DNA of 30,958 bases from SFTJ01 sp051871555 (GTDB taxonomy: Bacteria; Bacteroidota; Bacteroidia; Bacteroidales; Muribaculaceae): contig JBJECZ010000091.1 in NCBI GenBank assembly GCA_051871555.1, forward strand, positions 1 to 30,958. Reading direction: 5' to 3'. How positions within the stretch are numbered: position 1 is the first letter of the stretch; the number at the start of each line of letters is the position of its first letter. The notes below the pieces were generated by a model. It was not told where the DNA came from, did no database searches, and worked only from the letters and a program-made list of their open reading frames with translations. Shown piece after piece: positions 16,038 to 23,745 of the stretch. The translations under genes were made by a program, and so were the position numbers.

Positions 16038-18404
16038 ATGATAAAGAAACTTACTGTCAGCCTAATGGTGATTTTGAGTGCGATTGCCGCACAGGCTGCA
16101 ATTGGGACATGGAAGATTCATCCGATATTCGGCTCGGTGCCGACAAACGCCGTCGATGTTGGCGGCAAGGTGTATTATTTGGTGTCGAACAATCTGTACT
16201 GCTACGACAAAGAAACCAGCGAAAACGCTACTTACGACCGCAGTAACTACCTTAACGACTCGCAAATCAGCAATATTTACTATAACTACAGCAAAAAGTA
16301 TCTGCTGGTTGCCTACAAGAACTCGAATATCGACATCGTCTGCAGTGACGGCAAGGTGGTGAACATCCCCGACATTGCAAACGCGTTGCTCACCACGGCA
16401 AAGACCATCAATGATGTGACGTTTGCCGACGGTGCCGCCTATGTGGCAACGGCGTTTGGCTATGTGGTGATTAATGATGAAAAATTTGAGATTGCCGAAT
16501 CGCGCATCTACAACGTGAACATCACTTCGGCAGCAAAGGTGGGAGGCACCTTGCTGCTTGGCTCGGCTAACGGCTTGTATTATGGCAATGCATCAAAGGC
16601 GCACAGCACAATGTCGACGCTGACTCTTAACACTAACTATAAGAGCACCAAGATTTATCCGCTCGAGGGTAATGCCTTCATTCAATATGGCTCAACCACA
16701 GCCACCTATGAGGTGGCGCTCGACGATGCAAACGAGCCTGCCGACATCACACTCAAGGCAAGCATTGCAAGTGCTGTGCCCACTTTTGTTCAGCCGGTGA
16801 AATCGCTCGATGCGGTGATTGTGGGTTATATCACAACGCCGTGCTACTACACCGTGTCGGCTGACGGCAGCGCTGCCACTCGTGTGGCTTTGCCTTCGTC
16901 GACACAGAATGAAATCATCACCTCGCAGGAGACTGACGGGTCGTGGTGGACAATCGGCGCCAACGGATTGCGCAAGATAACAATCGACGGCACCACAGCA
17001 ACCACGGTTCTCGACTACCAGAGAATCAATGCCTCGACGTGCTCAAATCCGTTCTTCCTCACCTATGACAAGGTTAACGACAAGTTGTACGTGACCAACT
17101 CCGGAAAGCAGACAAATTATGGAGCTGGAGTCAACGAAGTTACCACGTTGAACACTTTGTCGAATTCACAATGGAGTGAGATAAATCCTGTTATTACTCA
17201 AAATCGTAATAGCTCACGCAAATATTTGTATAACACGTTCTACCCGCTTTTCGACCCAGATGACAGCCATACTTTCTATTTGGGCTCGGAATATGAGGGC
17301 TTTTTTAAGTTTACCGATAATGAGCAGGTGGCGCATTGGGACTGGACAAACAGCCCGATGCAGGATTATAAAAGTTATAACTGCCATGTGGGTGCTTATC
17401 AGTTCGACAAATCTGGAAATTTGTGGTTGCTGCAAGCCGAAGCAACTAATCCACTGATGGTTTTGCCAAAGGACAAACTCAATGCAGAGAATCCAAGTGC
17501 AAGCGATTGGATTATTCCGGATGTAACTTTTAGCGCTAACTATAGGCAATTTTTAGTTATTACCAAACACAACATTAAGGTTTATACAAATGGCAACTGG
17601 GCATCACGTATGGTGTTTATCGACGATAATGGTGACCCATCGGGCCCAATAACTAAGCAAGAATATCGTTATTTGTCCACGCTTGACCAAGATATGCGTA
17701 ACTTTAGCTGGAACTGGCTGTTTTGTCTTGTGGAAGATAAAGATGGCATGGTGTGGGTAGGTGCCGACACGGGTGTGGCTCGTTACGACCCGGTGAAGTG
17801 TGCAGCGCAAGGTGATGCTCAGGTATACCGTCCGAAGGTGCCTCGAAACGATGGCACCAATAATGCAGACTATCTGCTCGATGGTGTGCGAGTGAACTGC
17901 ATTGCTGTAGACGGCACGAACCGCAAGTGGATTGGCACAAACACATCGGGGTTATATTTGGTGAGTGCCGATGGCACCGAAATCATTGAGCAGTTCACCA
18001 CTGCCAACAGCATTTTGCCATCAGATAGAATTATTTCGGTGTGCTGCAACCCTAATAATAACAAAGTGTATGTGGGTGTTGAAGGCGGTCTGCTTGAATA
18101 CGAAAGCGACTCAACAACTCCGTCGCAAAGCTACGACGATGTCTACGTTTATCCAAATCCTGTGCGCCCCGAGTACACCGGCGTCATCACCATCAAGGGC
18201 TTGATGGAGAACTCGCTGGTGAAGATTGCCGACGTGTCGGGCAATGTGGTGGCTCAGTTGCAGTCGAATGGTGGCATGGCAACCTGGGACGGTTGCAACA
18301 GCGACGGCAGCCGCGTGAAGAGTGGCGTGTACTTTGTGCTTGCTTCGGAGAATGAGGACGAAACGAGCAACGCCGTGGTTGCCAAATTCTTGATTATTCG
18401 ATAA
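16038..18404 (+). CDS. porZ: PorZ-like type IX secretion attachment-complex protein
   Basis: The 788-residue protein has a signal peptide (MIKKLTVSLMVILSAIAAQA), then repeated beta-propeller blades, and a C-terminal type A T9SS sorting domain starting near residue 704 (VYVYPNPV...GVYFVLASEN...VVAKFLIIR). The opening WKIHPIFGSVPTNAVDVGGKVYYLVSNNLYCYDK matches my knowledge of PorZ, and propeller blades such as DGMVWVGADTGVARYD are of the two-component-regulator propeller type. In Porphyromonas PorZ is an outer-membrane surface protein of the PorU-PorV-PorQ-PorZ complex; it binds anionic LPS and hands it to the sortase PorU. Length matches (P. gingivalis PorZ is about 776). Another T9SS-exported propeller protein is the alternative. 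The middle (about 17100-17720) is more AT-rich than the rest. Confidence 0.8.
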   Translation: MIKKLTVSLMVILSAIAAQAAIGTWKIHPIFGSVPTNAVDVGGKVYYLVSNNLYCYDKETSENATYDRSNYLNDSQISNIYYNYSKKYLLVAYKNSNIDIVCSDGKVVNIPDIANALLTTAKTINDVTFADGAAYVATAFGYVVINDEKFEIAESRIYNVNITSAAKVGGTLLLGSANGLYYGNASKAHSTMSTLTLNTNYKSTKIYPLEGNAFIQYGSTTATYEVALDDANEPADITLKASIASAVPTFVQPVKSLDAVIVGYITTPCYYTVSADGSAATRVALPSSTQNEIITSQETDGSWWTIGANGLRKITIDGTTATTVLDYQRINASTCSNPFFLTYDKVNDKLYVTNSGKQTNYGAGVNEVTTLNTLSNSQWSEINPVITQNRNSSRKYLYNTFYPLFDPDDSHTFYLGSEYEGFFKFTDNEQVAHWDWTNSPMQDYKSYNCHVGAYQFDKSGNLWLLQAEATNPLMVLPKDKLNAENPSASDWIIPDVTFSANYRQFLVITKHNIKVYTNGNWASRMVFIDDNGDPSGPITKQEYRYLSTLDQDMRNFSWNWLFCLVEDKDGMVWVGADTGVARYDPVKCAAQGDAQVYRPKVPRNDGTNNADYLLDGVRVNCIAVDGTNRKWIGTNTSGLYLVSADGTEIIEQFTTANSILPSDRIISVCCNPNNNKVYVGVEGGLLEYESDSTTPSQSYDDVYVYPNPVRPEYTGVITIKGLMENSLVKIADVSGNVVAQLQSNGGMATWDGCNSDGSRVKSGVYFVLASENEDETSNAVVAKFLIIR

Positions 18405-18424
18405 CGAATCCTTTACAATAGCAA

Positions 18425-18474
18425 CAAGCACATTTGCCGGCGCTAATGTTTTTTTGCGGTGTCAAATGTGCTTG
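18425..18474 (+). repeat. Perfect 12-bp inverted repeat between porZ and acyltransferase
   Basis: CAAGCACATTTG (18425-18436) and CAAATGTGCTTG (18463-18474) are exact complements with a 26-base loop containing seven Ts. It begins about 20 bases after the porZ stop codon and ends about 20 bases before the next ATG. It could be a terminator-like hairpin, or a leader structure controlling the acyltransferase. Confidence 0.6.
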
Positions 18475-18494
18475 TCGCGTTTATTTTGAGCATT

Positions 18495-19541
18495 ATGGCA
18501 GAAAAACAGCGCATTGAGTATATCGACTTGATGAAGGGTATGGTGATATTGCTGGTGGTTATTGGTCATAGCCATCTGCCGCTTCCTGAGCACTTGCGCA
18601 ACATGCTGGTGTATACGCGAATGCCATTGTTCGTGTTTATTTCCGGATTGTTTTTCTCAACGTATGGTGGCTCGTTCAAACAGCTGCTGGTGAAGAAGGC
18701 GAACAAACTGATAGTGCCATATATCGCATTCAGGCTGATTTTTGTTTTATTGCTGCCGCTTACGAACGAATACTTCAGTCTGGCTATGCTTAAAAGCATA
18801 GTATACCGATTTCTCACCGAAGGCGATATTTACAACCTTAACCATCCGTTGTGGTTTCTTAAGCTACTTTTTGTGTTGGCATTGCTTGGCTATTGTGCAG
18901 AGTTCTTGCTCAAAAAGCACTCAAAGCTGTTTAGATTGGGTGTGGTGATGGCAATGTCGTTTGTGGTGTTTTTGTGCAACAACTATTTGTGGAGCATTTG
19001 CCCCGAAGACGTCTCGCCCGACAGTTTTTGTTTCTTGTATAAGATATGCTTGATGTCGGCATTGATATTGTTGCCACTCTACTATGCTGCATATTTGTTT
19101 CGTGATAAGATTTTGTGCCCTCACAAACCGCTTTATATGTGGATGATATTGCCTGTTGCCATGGCGGCGTTGTATCTAATGGCAGAAGGTCCTACGTGGT
19201 ACTACGGTGGCTTTTTCACTCGAAACTATCTTAAGCTGTGGTTGGCTCAGCTGGCGGGCATCTATGTGGTTTATTTCGTTGGATATATGCTAAAGCGAGT
19301 GCCTTATTTGTCGTATGTGGGAAGGTATTCGTTGGTGGTGCTGGTTACGCACATAATTGTAATTAATTTTTCTGTAACCACGCTTCATATACACGACGGT
19401 TATGCGCATGTTGCCATAGTGTTTGCCACGGCGCCGGCGTTGATATGGCTTATGACGCGATATTTGCCGCATTTCACGGCGCAGAAAGACCTAATTAGGC
19501 TCGATGAAAATGGCAAAATTAAAATTTCTTTCACGGATTGA
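18495..19541 (+). CDS. Acyltransferase-3 family membrane protein (second of three)
   Basis: This protein of 348 residues has about ten TM helices. The acyltransferase-3 signs are RIEYIDLMKGMVILLVVIGHSH, with the conserved His in helix one, then YTRMPLFVFISGLFFSTYGG followed by a basic patch KKANKLIVPYIAFR. The family usually O-acylates sugars outside the cytoplasmic membrane. An in-frame GTG at 18459 would lie inside the inverted repeat; I prefer the ATG at 18495, which gives the usual short N-terminus (MAEKQRIEYIDLMKG). It directly follows porZ and precedes tRNA-Pro, in the same direction. A role in modifying the LPS that PorZ recognises is attractive but only inferred. Confidence 0.88.
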   Translation: MAEKQRIEYIDLMKGMVILLVVIGHSHLPLPEHLRNMLVYTRMPLFVFISGLFFSTYGGSFKQLLVKKANKLIVPYIAFRLIFVLLLPLTNEYFSLAMLKSIVYRFLTEGDIYNLNHPLWFLKLLFVLALLGYCAEFLLKKHSKLFRLGVVMAMSFVVFLCNNYLWSICPEDVSPDSFCFLYKICLMSALILLPLYYAAYLFRDKILCPHKPLYMWMILPVAMAALYLMAEGPTWYYGGFFTRNYLKLWLAQLAGIYVVYFVGYMLKRVPYLSYVGRYSLVVLVTHIIVINFSVTTLHIHDGYAHVAIVFATAPALIWLMTRYLPHFTAQKDLIRLDENGKIKISFTD

Positions 19542-19552
19542 AAAAAATGTTG

Positions 19553-19560
19553 TATATTTG
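19553..19560 (+). promoter_or_regulatory. -7 promoter box of tRNA-Pro
   Basis: TATATTTG matches TAnnTTTG and lies 22 bases before the tRNA. It begins about a dozen bases after the acyltransferase stop codon. No clear -33 box is present. Confidence 0.5.
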
Positions 19561-19582
19561 CAGTCGGAAATGAAAATTTCGG

Positions 19583-19655
19583 CGGGGTGTAGCACAGTTG
19601 GCAGCGCGCTACGTTCGGGACGTAGAGGTCGGAAGTTCGAGTCTTCTCACCCCGA
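19583..19655 (+). tRNA. tRNA-Pro (anticodon CGG)
   Basis: A complete cloverleaf is visible. The acceptor arms CGGGGTG (19583-19589) and CACCCCG (19648-19654) pair perfectly, and A19655 is the discriminator. The anticodon stem CTACG/CGTAG encloses the loop TTCGGGA, giving anticodon CGG, which reads CCG proline codons. The T-arm is GGAAG-TTCGAGT-CTTCT. The D-stem has one A-C mismatch. CCA is not encoded, as is usual in Bacteroidetes. Discriminator A and the loop sequence agree with the E. coli tRNA-Pro(CGG) pattern. Confidence 0.95.
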
Positions 19656-19661
19656 CAAAAA

Positions 19662-19705
19662 AATAATTGCAATTGTCTTTCTTGATAATTGCAATTATTT
19701 TTTGT
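19662..19705. terminator. Symmetrical, probably bidirectional terminator
   Basis: AATAATTGCAATT (19662-19674) and AATTGCAATTATT (19687-19699) are a perfect 13-bp stem with a 12-base loop. An A-run precedes it and a T-run follows it, so it can work for the tRNA on the plus strand and the acyltransferase ending at 19714 on the minus strand. Confidence 0.85.
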
Positions 19706-19713
19706 TTTTATAA

Positions 19714-20715
19714 TTACTTTAAGCCAAAACAAATTCTAACATAGGAATAGTTGCACTTCTCTATCCATTTAGCAACAAGAACAGGCAGATATACCCCTGC
19801 GAGAACATTAATAATATAAAATAAATAGAAAAGAGATTCATTATAGAAAAGTTTCTTCCATAATATTAGTTCCACTATTCCTTGGAACATCATCGACATA
19901 AGATATATTTGATAAGAATAACTTCTGAAACTACTAAATAATCCGGGGATATATTTTGATAAGTTTATGCCAATAGACACCATCATTGCAATGCCACATA
20001 GTTGAGTGATTAGCTCTACTTGAAGATAAAAGGATAGGACGTAAAGTGCTATGCAAATTAATGTGGCAAAAGGATGCTCAAGATAGTGGAATAATTGATA
20101 CCTAAAACAGTATATTCCACAAAAAAAGAATATAAAGTAGTTTGGAAGATAATTTAAGCAAAATATTGGAGGGAGACTTACATTAAAGAATACATATAGT
20201 AAGAAGCTTATGATAAGCATCAGGTTTAATAAATAATTATTTCTGCAAACAATCTTATAGATCGGGTAAAATAGCATTAATAAAATTAGCAAAGCCAAAA
20301 ACCATAGGTGTGATGCTGGATTGCCTTTTTGAAAATAGATAAAGGACTTAAAGAATTCTGTGATTGAAAGTTGAAAAGGCGTTTTTACGAAAGGAATAAA
20401 TAGGCATTTGATGGCAATGTAAATGACAATGAAGCACAGAAGTGGCAGCAATAGCCGTTTTGCTTTGTCAATATATAGGCTTTTGCAATCCCAGTTGCGA
20501 GATATTCTGCCAATATATAGTACGCCTCCGGATATAAACAAAAACAGGGGCATGCGAAATGGTGTAAAAAGACTTGAAACTTCTTTACAAAAAGTGTGAT
20601 TCTGTCCTGTCGATAAATCAACAAGATGCACATGCCACATTACGACAAGCATAATAGTTAGGCCTCTAAGGATGTCAATCCATAGAAGCCTGTTGTTGTA
20701 CAAGTCCTTTGTCAT
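19714..20715 (-). CDS. Acyltransferase-3 family membrane protein (third of three, AT-rich)
   Basis: The 333-residue protein has about ten TM helices. Family signs are RLLWIDILRGLTIMLVVMWHVH with His in helix one and FRMPLFLFISGGVLYI, followed by a basic patch (DKAKRLLLPLLCF), as in OafA- or WecH-like sugar O-acyltransferases. Its base composition is clearly unlike the neighbours: it is rich in A and T, with many Ile, Tyr, Phe and Cys codons, and I judge it recently acquired. It points toward tRNA-Pro, from which it is separated by the shared terminator, and manC lies 92 bases upstream on the same strand. Surface-polysaccharide acetylation is the likely role; the target is unknown. Confidence 0.85.
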   Translation of the reverse strand: MTKDLYNNRLLWIDILRGLTIMLVVMWHVHLVDLSTGQNHTFCKEVSSLFTPFRMPLFLFISGGVLYIGRISRNWDCKSLYIDKAKRLLLPLLCFIVIYIAIKCLFIPFVKTPFQLSITEFFKSFIYFQKGNPASHLWFLALLILLMLFYPIYKIVCRNNYLLNLMLIISFLLYVFFNVSLPPIFCLNYLPNYFIFFFCGIYCFRYQLFHYLEHPFATLICIALYVLSFYLQVELITQLCGIAMMVSIGINLSKYIPGLFSSFRSYSYQIYLMSMMFQGIVELILWKKLFYNESLFYLFYIINVLAGVYLPVLVAKWIEKCNYSYVRICFGLK

Positions 20716-20807
20716 TAGTTTATTGCTCTTGTAATCAAGAGATTAAGGTGATATTAAGCAACCGTAAATGAAAAAGATTACATTTGGCAGACGATATTTA
20801 TTTCTTG

Positions 20808-21884
20808 TTAGAGGTATTCGTCGCCGTAGTTGAGTTTCACTTCGTTCACGTAGAGGCGTATTTTTTGCTCTTCGGCTTTGGGGACGATGAGCAGCACGTC
20901 GTCGGCATCGGCAACGATGTAGTCGTGCAGTCCGGATGCCACCACGAGTTTGTCGCTCTTCATTGCAATGATGTTGTCGCTGCTGTTGAACAGGAGTGCT
21001 TTGCACTTCTGGGTGACGTTGCCGTCGCTGTTTTTGAGCGAGTTGTCGTAGAGCGCGCCCCATGTGCCGAGGTCGCTCCACCCGAATTCAACACATTCAA
21101 CATACACGTTAGGCGCTTTTTCCATCACGGCAAAGTCGATGGAGATGTTAGGGCAGGAGGGGAACACCGATTCGATGTATTCGGTTTCGCGGTCGGTTGC
21201 GAAAGCCGAGATGTCGGTTTCGAATACGTCGGTGATGTCGCTTGCGTGCTGGCGCAGCGCGGCGAGGATGCTTTTCACCGGCCAGAGGAACATTCCCGAG
21301 TTCCACATGAATTCGCCGGTTGAGATGAACACTTTGGCGAGTTCGAGGTCGGGTTTTTCGGTGAAAGTTTTCACCTTTTTCACTGTGCCTTCACATTCGT
21401 CGCCCACTTGAATGTAGCCGTAGCCGGTTTCGGGGCGGTTGGGCTCGATGCCGAGTGTGAGCAGTACGTCGCGGTTTTCAATGAAGTCGAATCCGCGCAA
21501 GATGCATCGGCGATATTCGTCTTCTTTGAGGATTAGGTGGTCGCTTGGCGCCACCATTATTTTTGCCTCGGGGTTCTTGGCGTTGATGTGATAGGCAGCC
21601 CATGCGATGCATGGGGCGGTGTTGCGGCGAGCCGGTTCGTAGAGAATTTGGTCGTCGCTCACGTCGGGCAGTTGCTCGTGGATGAGTTTGGCGTATCGCC
21701 GGTTGGTTACGAGCAGAATGTTTTCTTTGGGGACAATGCCTTGGATGCGGTCGTAACTCATTTGCAGCAGAGTGCGTCCGGTTCCAAAGAAATCGATGAA
21801 TTGCTTGGGCAGGTCGGTTCGGCTGTAAGGCCAGAAACGGCTTCCTACTCCTCCGCACATTATCACGCAATATCTATTGTTCAT
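20808..21884 (-). CDS. manC: Mannose-1-phosphate guanylyltransferase
   Basis: This cytoplasmic enzyme of 358 residues makes GDP-mannose from GTP and mannose-1-phosphate, the donor for mannose, fucose and rhamnose units in surface glycans. The nucleotidyltransferase signature is MCGGVGSRFWPYSR...PKQF at residues 9-28, with PSDH at 113-116 and the family's FTEKPD at 174-179. It is the short form, lacking the C-terminal phosphomannose isomerase cupin domain of bifunctional ManC/AlgA proteins (about 480 residues). It follows the six-gene NTPase operon by 129 bases on the same strand, so readthrough is possible. The AT-rich acyltransferase gene follows it. Confidence 0.95.
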   Translation of the reverse strand: MNNRYCVIMCGGVGSRFWPYSRTDLPKQFIDFFGTGRTLLQMSYDRIQGIVPKENILLVTNRRYAKLIHEQLPDVSDDQILYEPARRNTAPCIAWAAYHINAKNPEAKIMVAPSDHLILKEDEYRRCILRGFDFIENRDVLLTLGIEPNRPETGYGYIQVGDECEGTVKKVKTFTEKPDLELAKVFISTGEFMWNSGMFLWPVKSILAALRQHASDITDVFETDISAFATDRETEYIESVFPSCPNISIDFAVMEKAPNVYVECVEFGWSDLGTWGALYDNSLKNSDGNVTQKCKALLFNSSDNIIAMKSDKLVVASGLHDYIVADADDVLLIVPKAEEQKIRLYVNEVKLNYGDEYL

Positions 21885-22013
21885 GTGTACTCAGGTTTGT
21901 TGTTAAATTATTTGCTAATATAATAATAAAACGTGATATGCCCAACATTAGTTCAAAAAAACGCTACAATTTTCGTGAAAATGAACAATGAAAATGAATA
22001 ATGCGTAGGCGTG

Positions 22014-22514
22014 TTAGTGAAGGATGTAGATGAGCAGAATCACCAGCAACACAATGAGCAGATATGCCAGCACAGGTGCTTTTTTGCGTTTGTCGGGCGT
22101 TTTGTTTTGCCCGAAGTCGGCGTGGCGGTAGCTGGGCATATAAGGCACTTGCGGGGGCTTGTGGGCTGTGACGGGTGGCTTAGGTGCGTTGTGGGCTTGT
22201 TGTATGGTGGGAGTTGGGTTGCTTTGTTGTGGTGCTGCATTGGTGTTTAGGCGGCTGCCGCACACGGGGCAGAAGTTGCATGTGCCGTTGAGCTGCGCAC
22301 CGCAGAAGCGGCAGTAGCTCACGGCGCCTTGCTGCGTTGGCACAGGCGTGGAGTAGACGTATTGCCGTGTGGCGCCATTGGTGGCGTGGGGTTTTGTTGG
22401 GTCACCCACGAATTCCGATAGGCAAGCGGGACACACAATCAGGTTGCCTTGGCTTTGCAGCTCGTCGTCGGAGAGCTCGATTTCTTTTTGGCATTGTGGG
22501 CACTTATATTTCAT
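22014..22514 (-). CDS. Double zinc-ribbon, tail-anchored membrane protein
   Basis: The product is 166 residues. Two zinc-binding units are visible: CPQC (5-8) with CPAC (28-31), and CRFC (68-71) with CPVC (82-85), both of the ribbon type often written as zinc-ribbon or zinc-finger domain. A proline/glutamine-rich linker (about 90-140) leads to one hydrophobic helix at the very C-terminus (APVLAYLLIVLLVILLIYILH), so the ribbons face the cytoplasm. It is the last gene of the operon and starts 30 bases after the coiled-coil gene. A likely role is as adaptor or membrane anchor for the cytoplasmic NTPases; this is inference from topology and position. Confidence 0.82.
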   Translation of the reverse strand: MKYKCPQCQKEIELSDDELQSQGNLIVCPACLSEFVGDPTKPHATNGATRQYVYSTPVPTQQGAVSYCRFCGAQLNGTCNFCPVCGSRLNTNAAPQQSNPTPTIQQAHNAPKPPVTAHKPPQVPYMPSYRHADFGQNKTPDKRKKAPVLAYLLIVLLVILLIYILH

Positions 22515-22544
22515 TTGCTGTGCGTTGTTTGATTAGTGTGAGAG

Positions 22545-23687
22545 TTATGCTTCGTAGTGGATAATTGCCTTTACAGCCACGTGCCAACGGCCGTTTTCGC
22601 AGCGTGCTGTGCCGTCGCGGTCGGTGATGATGCGCGTTTTGCCGTTAGAGAGCTGTATGCCGTTGCCGGTGCATGCGCGCACTAGGTTTTCGGTGGGCAT
22701 CATCAGTGCAAAGTGGTGCACGTCGGGGCTGTCGATAACGCGATAGGTGCCGGTTATGCCGTCGAATGTGCATAGCTCGTAGATTGAGTTGCCCACTTCA
22801 ATTTCGTCGGTGGCACGCATGAAATAGTCGTTGGCGTCGGGCTTTGAGAGGAATAGTTTTTTTGGTTCCACCACTGGCTCGTCGGCAAGCGGGGCGCCAT
22901 CGGTGGCGTCGTTGAACGATATTGTGCCTTCGCTATCGTTGGTGCGGCGCTTGTTCACTTTGTAGGTGACACGGTTGAGGTCGGTGGTGATGTTTTTCGA
23001 GAATTTCTCGAATTGCGAAGCCATTTTGTTGGTTTTGTAGTCGAGTTCCTTTTTGAGCTCGGCGTTTTCGCGTTTAGCCACCCAAGCCAGATATAGAGCC
23101 AGGGCGGCTATGATGAATAGGATGATGTCGATAACCATGCCCACGCCGCTGCCTGTGGTGGCTTTGTTGCTGTCGGCCGAAGCGTTAATCACCATGATTG
23201 AGTCGGGTTGGGCGGCATCGGTGTCGGCTTGCTCGGCTTGTGGCTGGTTGGCTTCGGGTTGCGGCTGGTTGACAGTGGCAGATGGCGATTCAGGGGTTTG
23301 CTTTTCGGGGTGTGAGGCTATGTAATCGTTTAGCTTTCGCTCCACGCCGTTGGGCTGGGTGTATTCTTTTGCAATGTCCTTGAGGGCTTGCATAGTGCTT
23401 GGCGAAGCTTCTTTATCCTTCAGCGCGGCGTAGACGGCTTTCCACTTCGAGTTTTTATACACTTTGTTGAGGTCGTCGAGCGAGTAGTCGGTTGGGAACT
23501 CGCTTTCGGGGTGACCGTAGCGCCCGTCGAGAGCAGCATTCTGTGCAAGGATGGCAATGCCGCGTTTCCATTGATTAGGGGTCAATGGCTTGTCTGAGGC
23601 ATTGGATTGTGCAAACATGGCTGTTGCCATTGTCATTGCCAGTATAATGGTGGTAATCACCGACAGAATGCGTTTCATAACCTTCAC
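22545..23687 (-). CDS. Signal-peptide, single-TM, coiled-coil protein of the NTPase operon
   Basis: The product is 380 residues. A signal peptide (about 1-26, ending ATAMFAQ) is followed by a periplasmic region of about 150 residues with a Pro/Gln/Glu-rich linker. Then come a strong TM helix at 181-203 (GVGMVIDIILFIIAALALYLAW), a coiled coil of about 30 residues (KRENAELKKELDYKTNKMASQ), and a cytoplasmic beta-rich domain of about 120 residues ending GRWHVAVKAIIHYEA. The topology places the coiled coil and last domain in the cytoplasm, beside the NTPases, with the first part in the periplasm. It could transmit a signal or force across the inner membrane. I recognise no family. Confidence 0.8.
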   Translation of the reverse strand: MKVMKRILSVITTIILAMTMATAMFAQSNASDKPLTPNQWKRGIAILAQNAALDGRYGHPESEFPTDYSLDDLNKVYKNSKWKAVYAALKDKEASPSTMQALKDIAKEYTQPNGVERKLNDYIASHPEKQTPESPSATVNQPQPEANQPQAEQADTDAAQPDSIMVINASADSNKATTGSGVGMVIDIILFIIAALALYLAWVAKRENAELKKELDYKTNKMASQFEKFSKNITTDLNRVTYKVNKRRTNDSEGTISFNDATDGAPLADEPVVEPKKLFLSKPDANDYFMRATDEIEVGNSIYELCTFDGITGTYRVIDSPDVHHFALMMPTENLVRACTGNGIQLSNGKTRIITDRDGTARCENGRWHVAVKAIIHYEA

Positions 23688-23745
23688 AATTTTGTTTTGT
23701 TTTCCGAAAAAATATTAACAATTTCTTTTTTCGCCAAGCGGCGCA

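Noticed and set aside
18459..18494. GTG start for the second acyltransferase
   Set aside because: It falls inside the inverted repeat and adds a hydrophobic N-terminus not usual for the family; the ATG at 18495 is better.
19504..19713. 69-codon plus-strand frame
   Set aside because: It reads through tRNA-Pro and its terminator; the tRNA explains the sequence.
19583..20715. Integrated element using tRNA-Pro as attachment site
   Set aside because: No copy of the tRNA 3' end (TTCTCACCCCGA) elsewhere in the window and no integrase gene.
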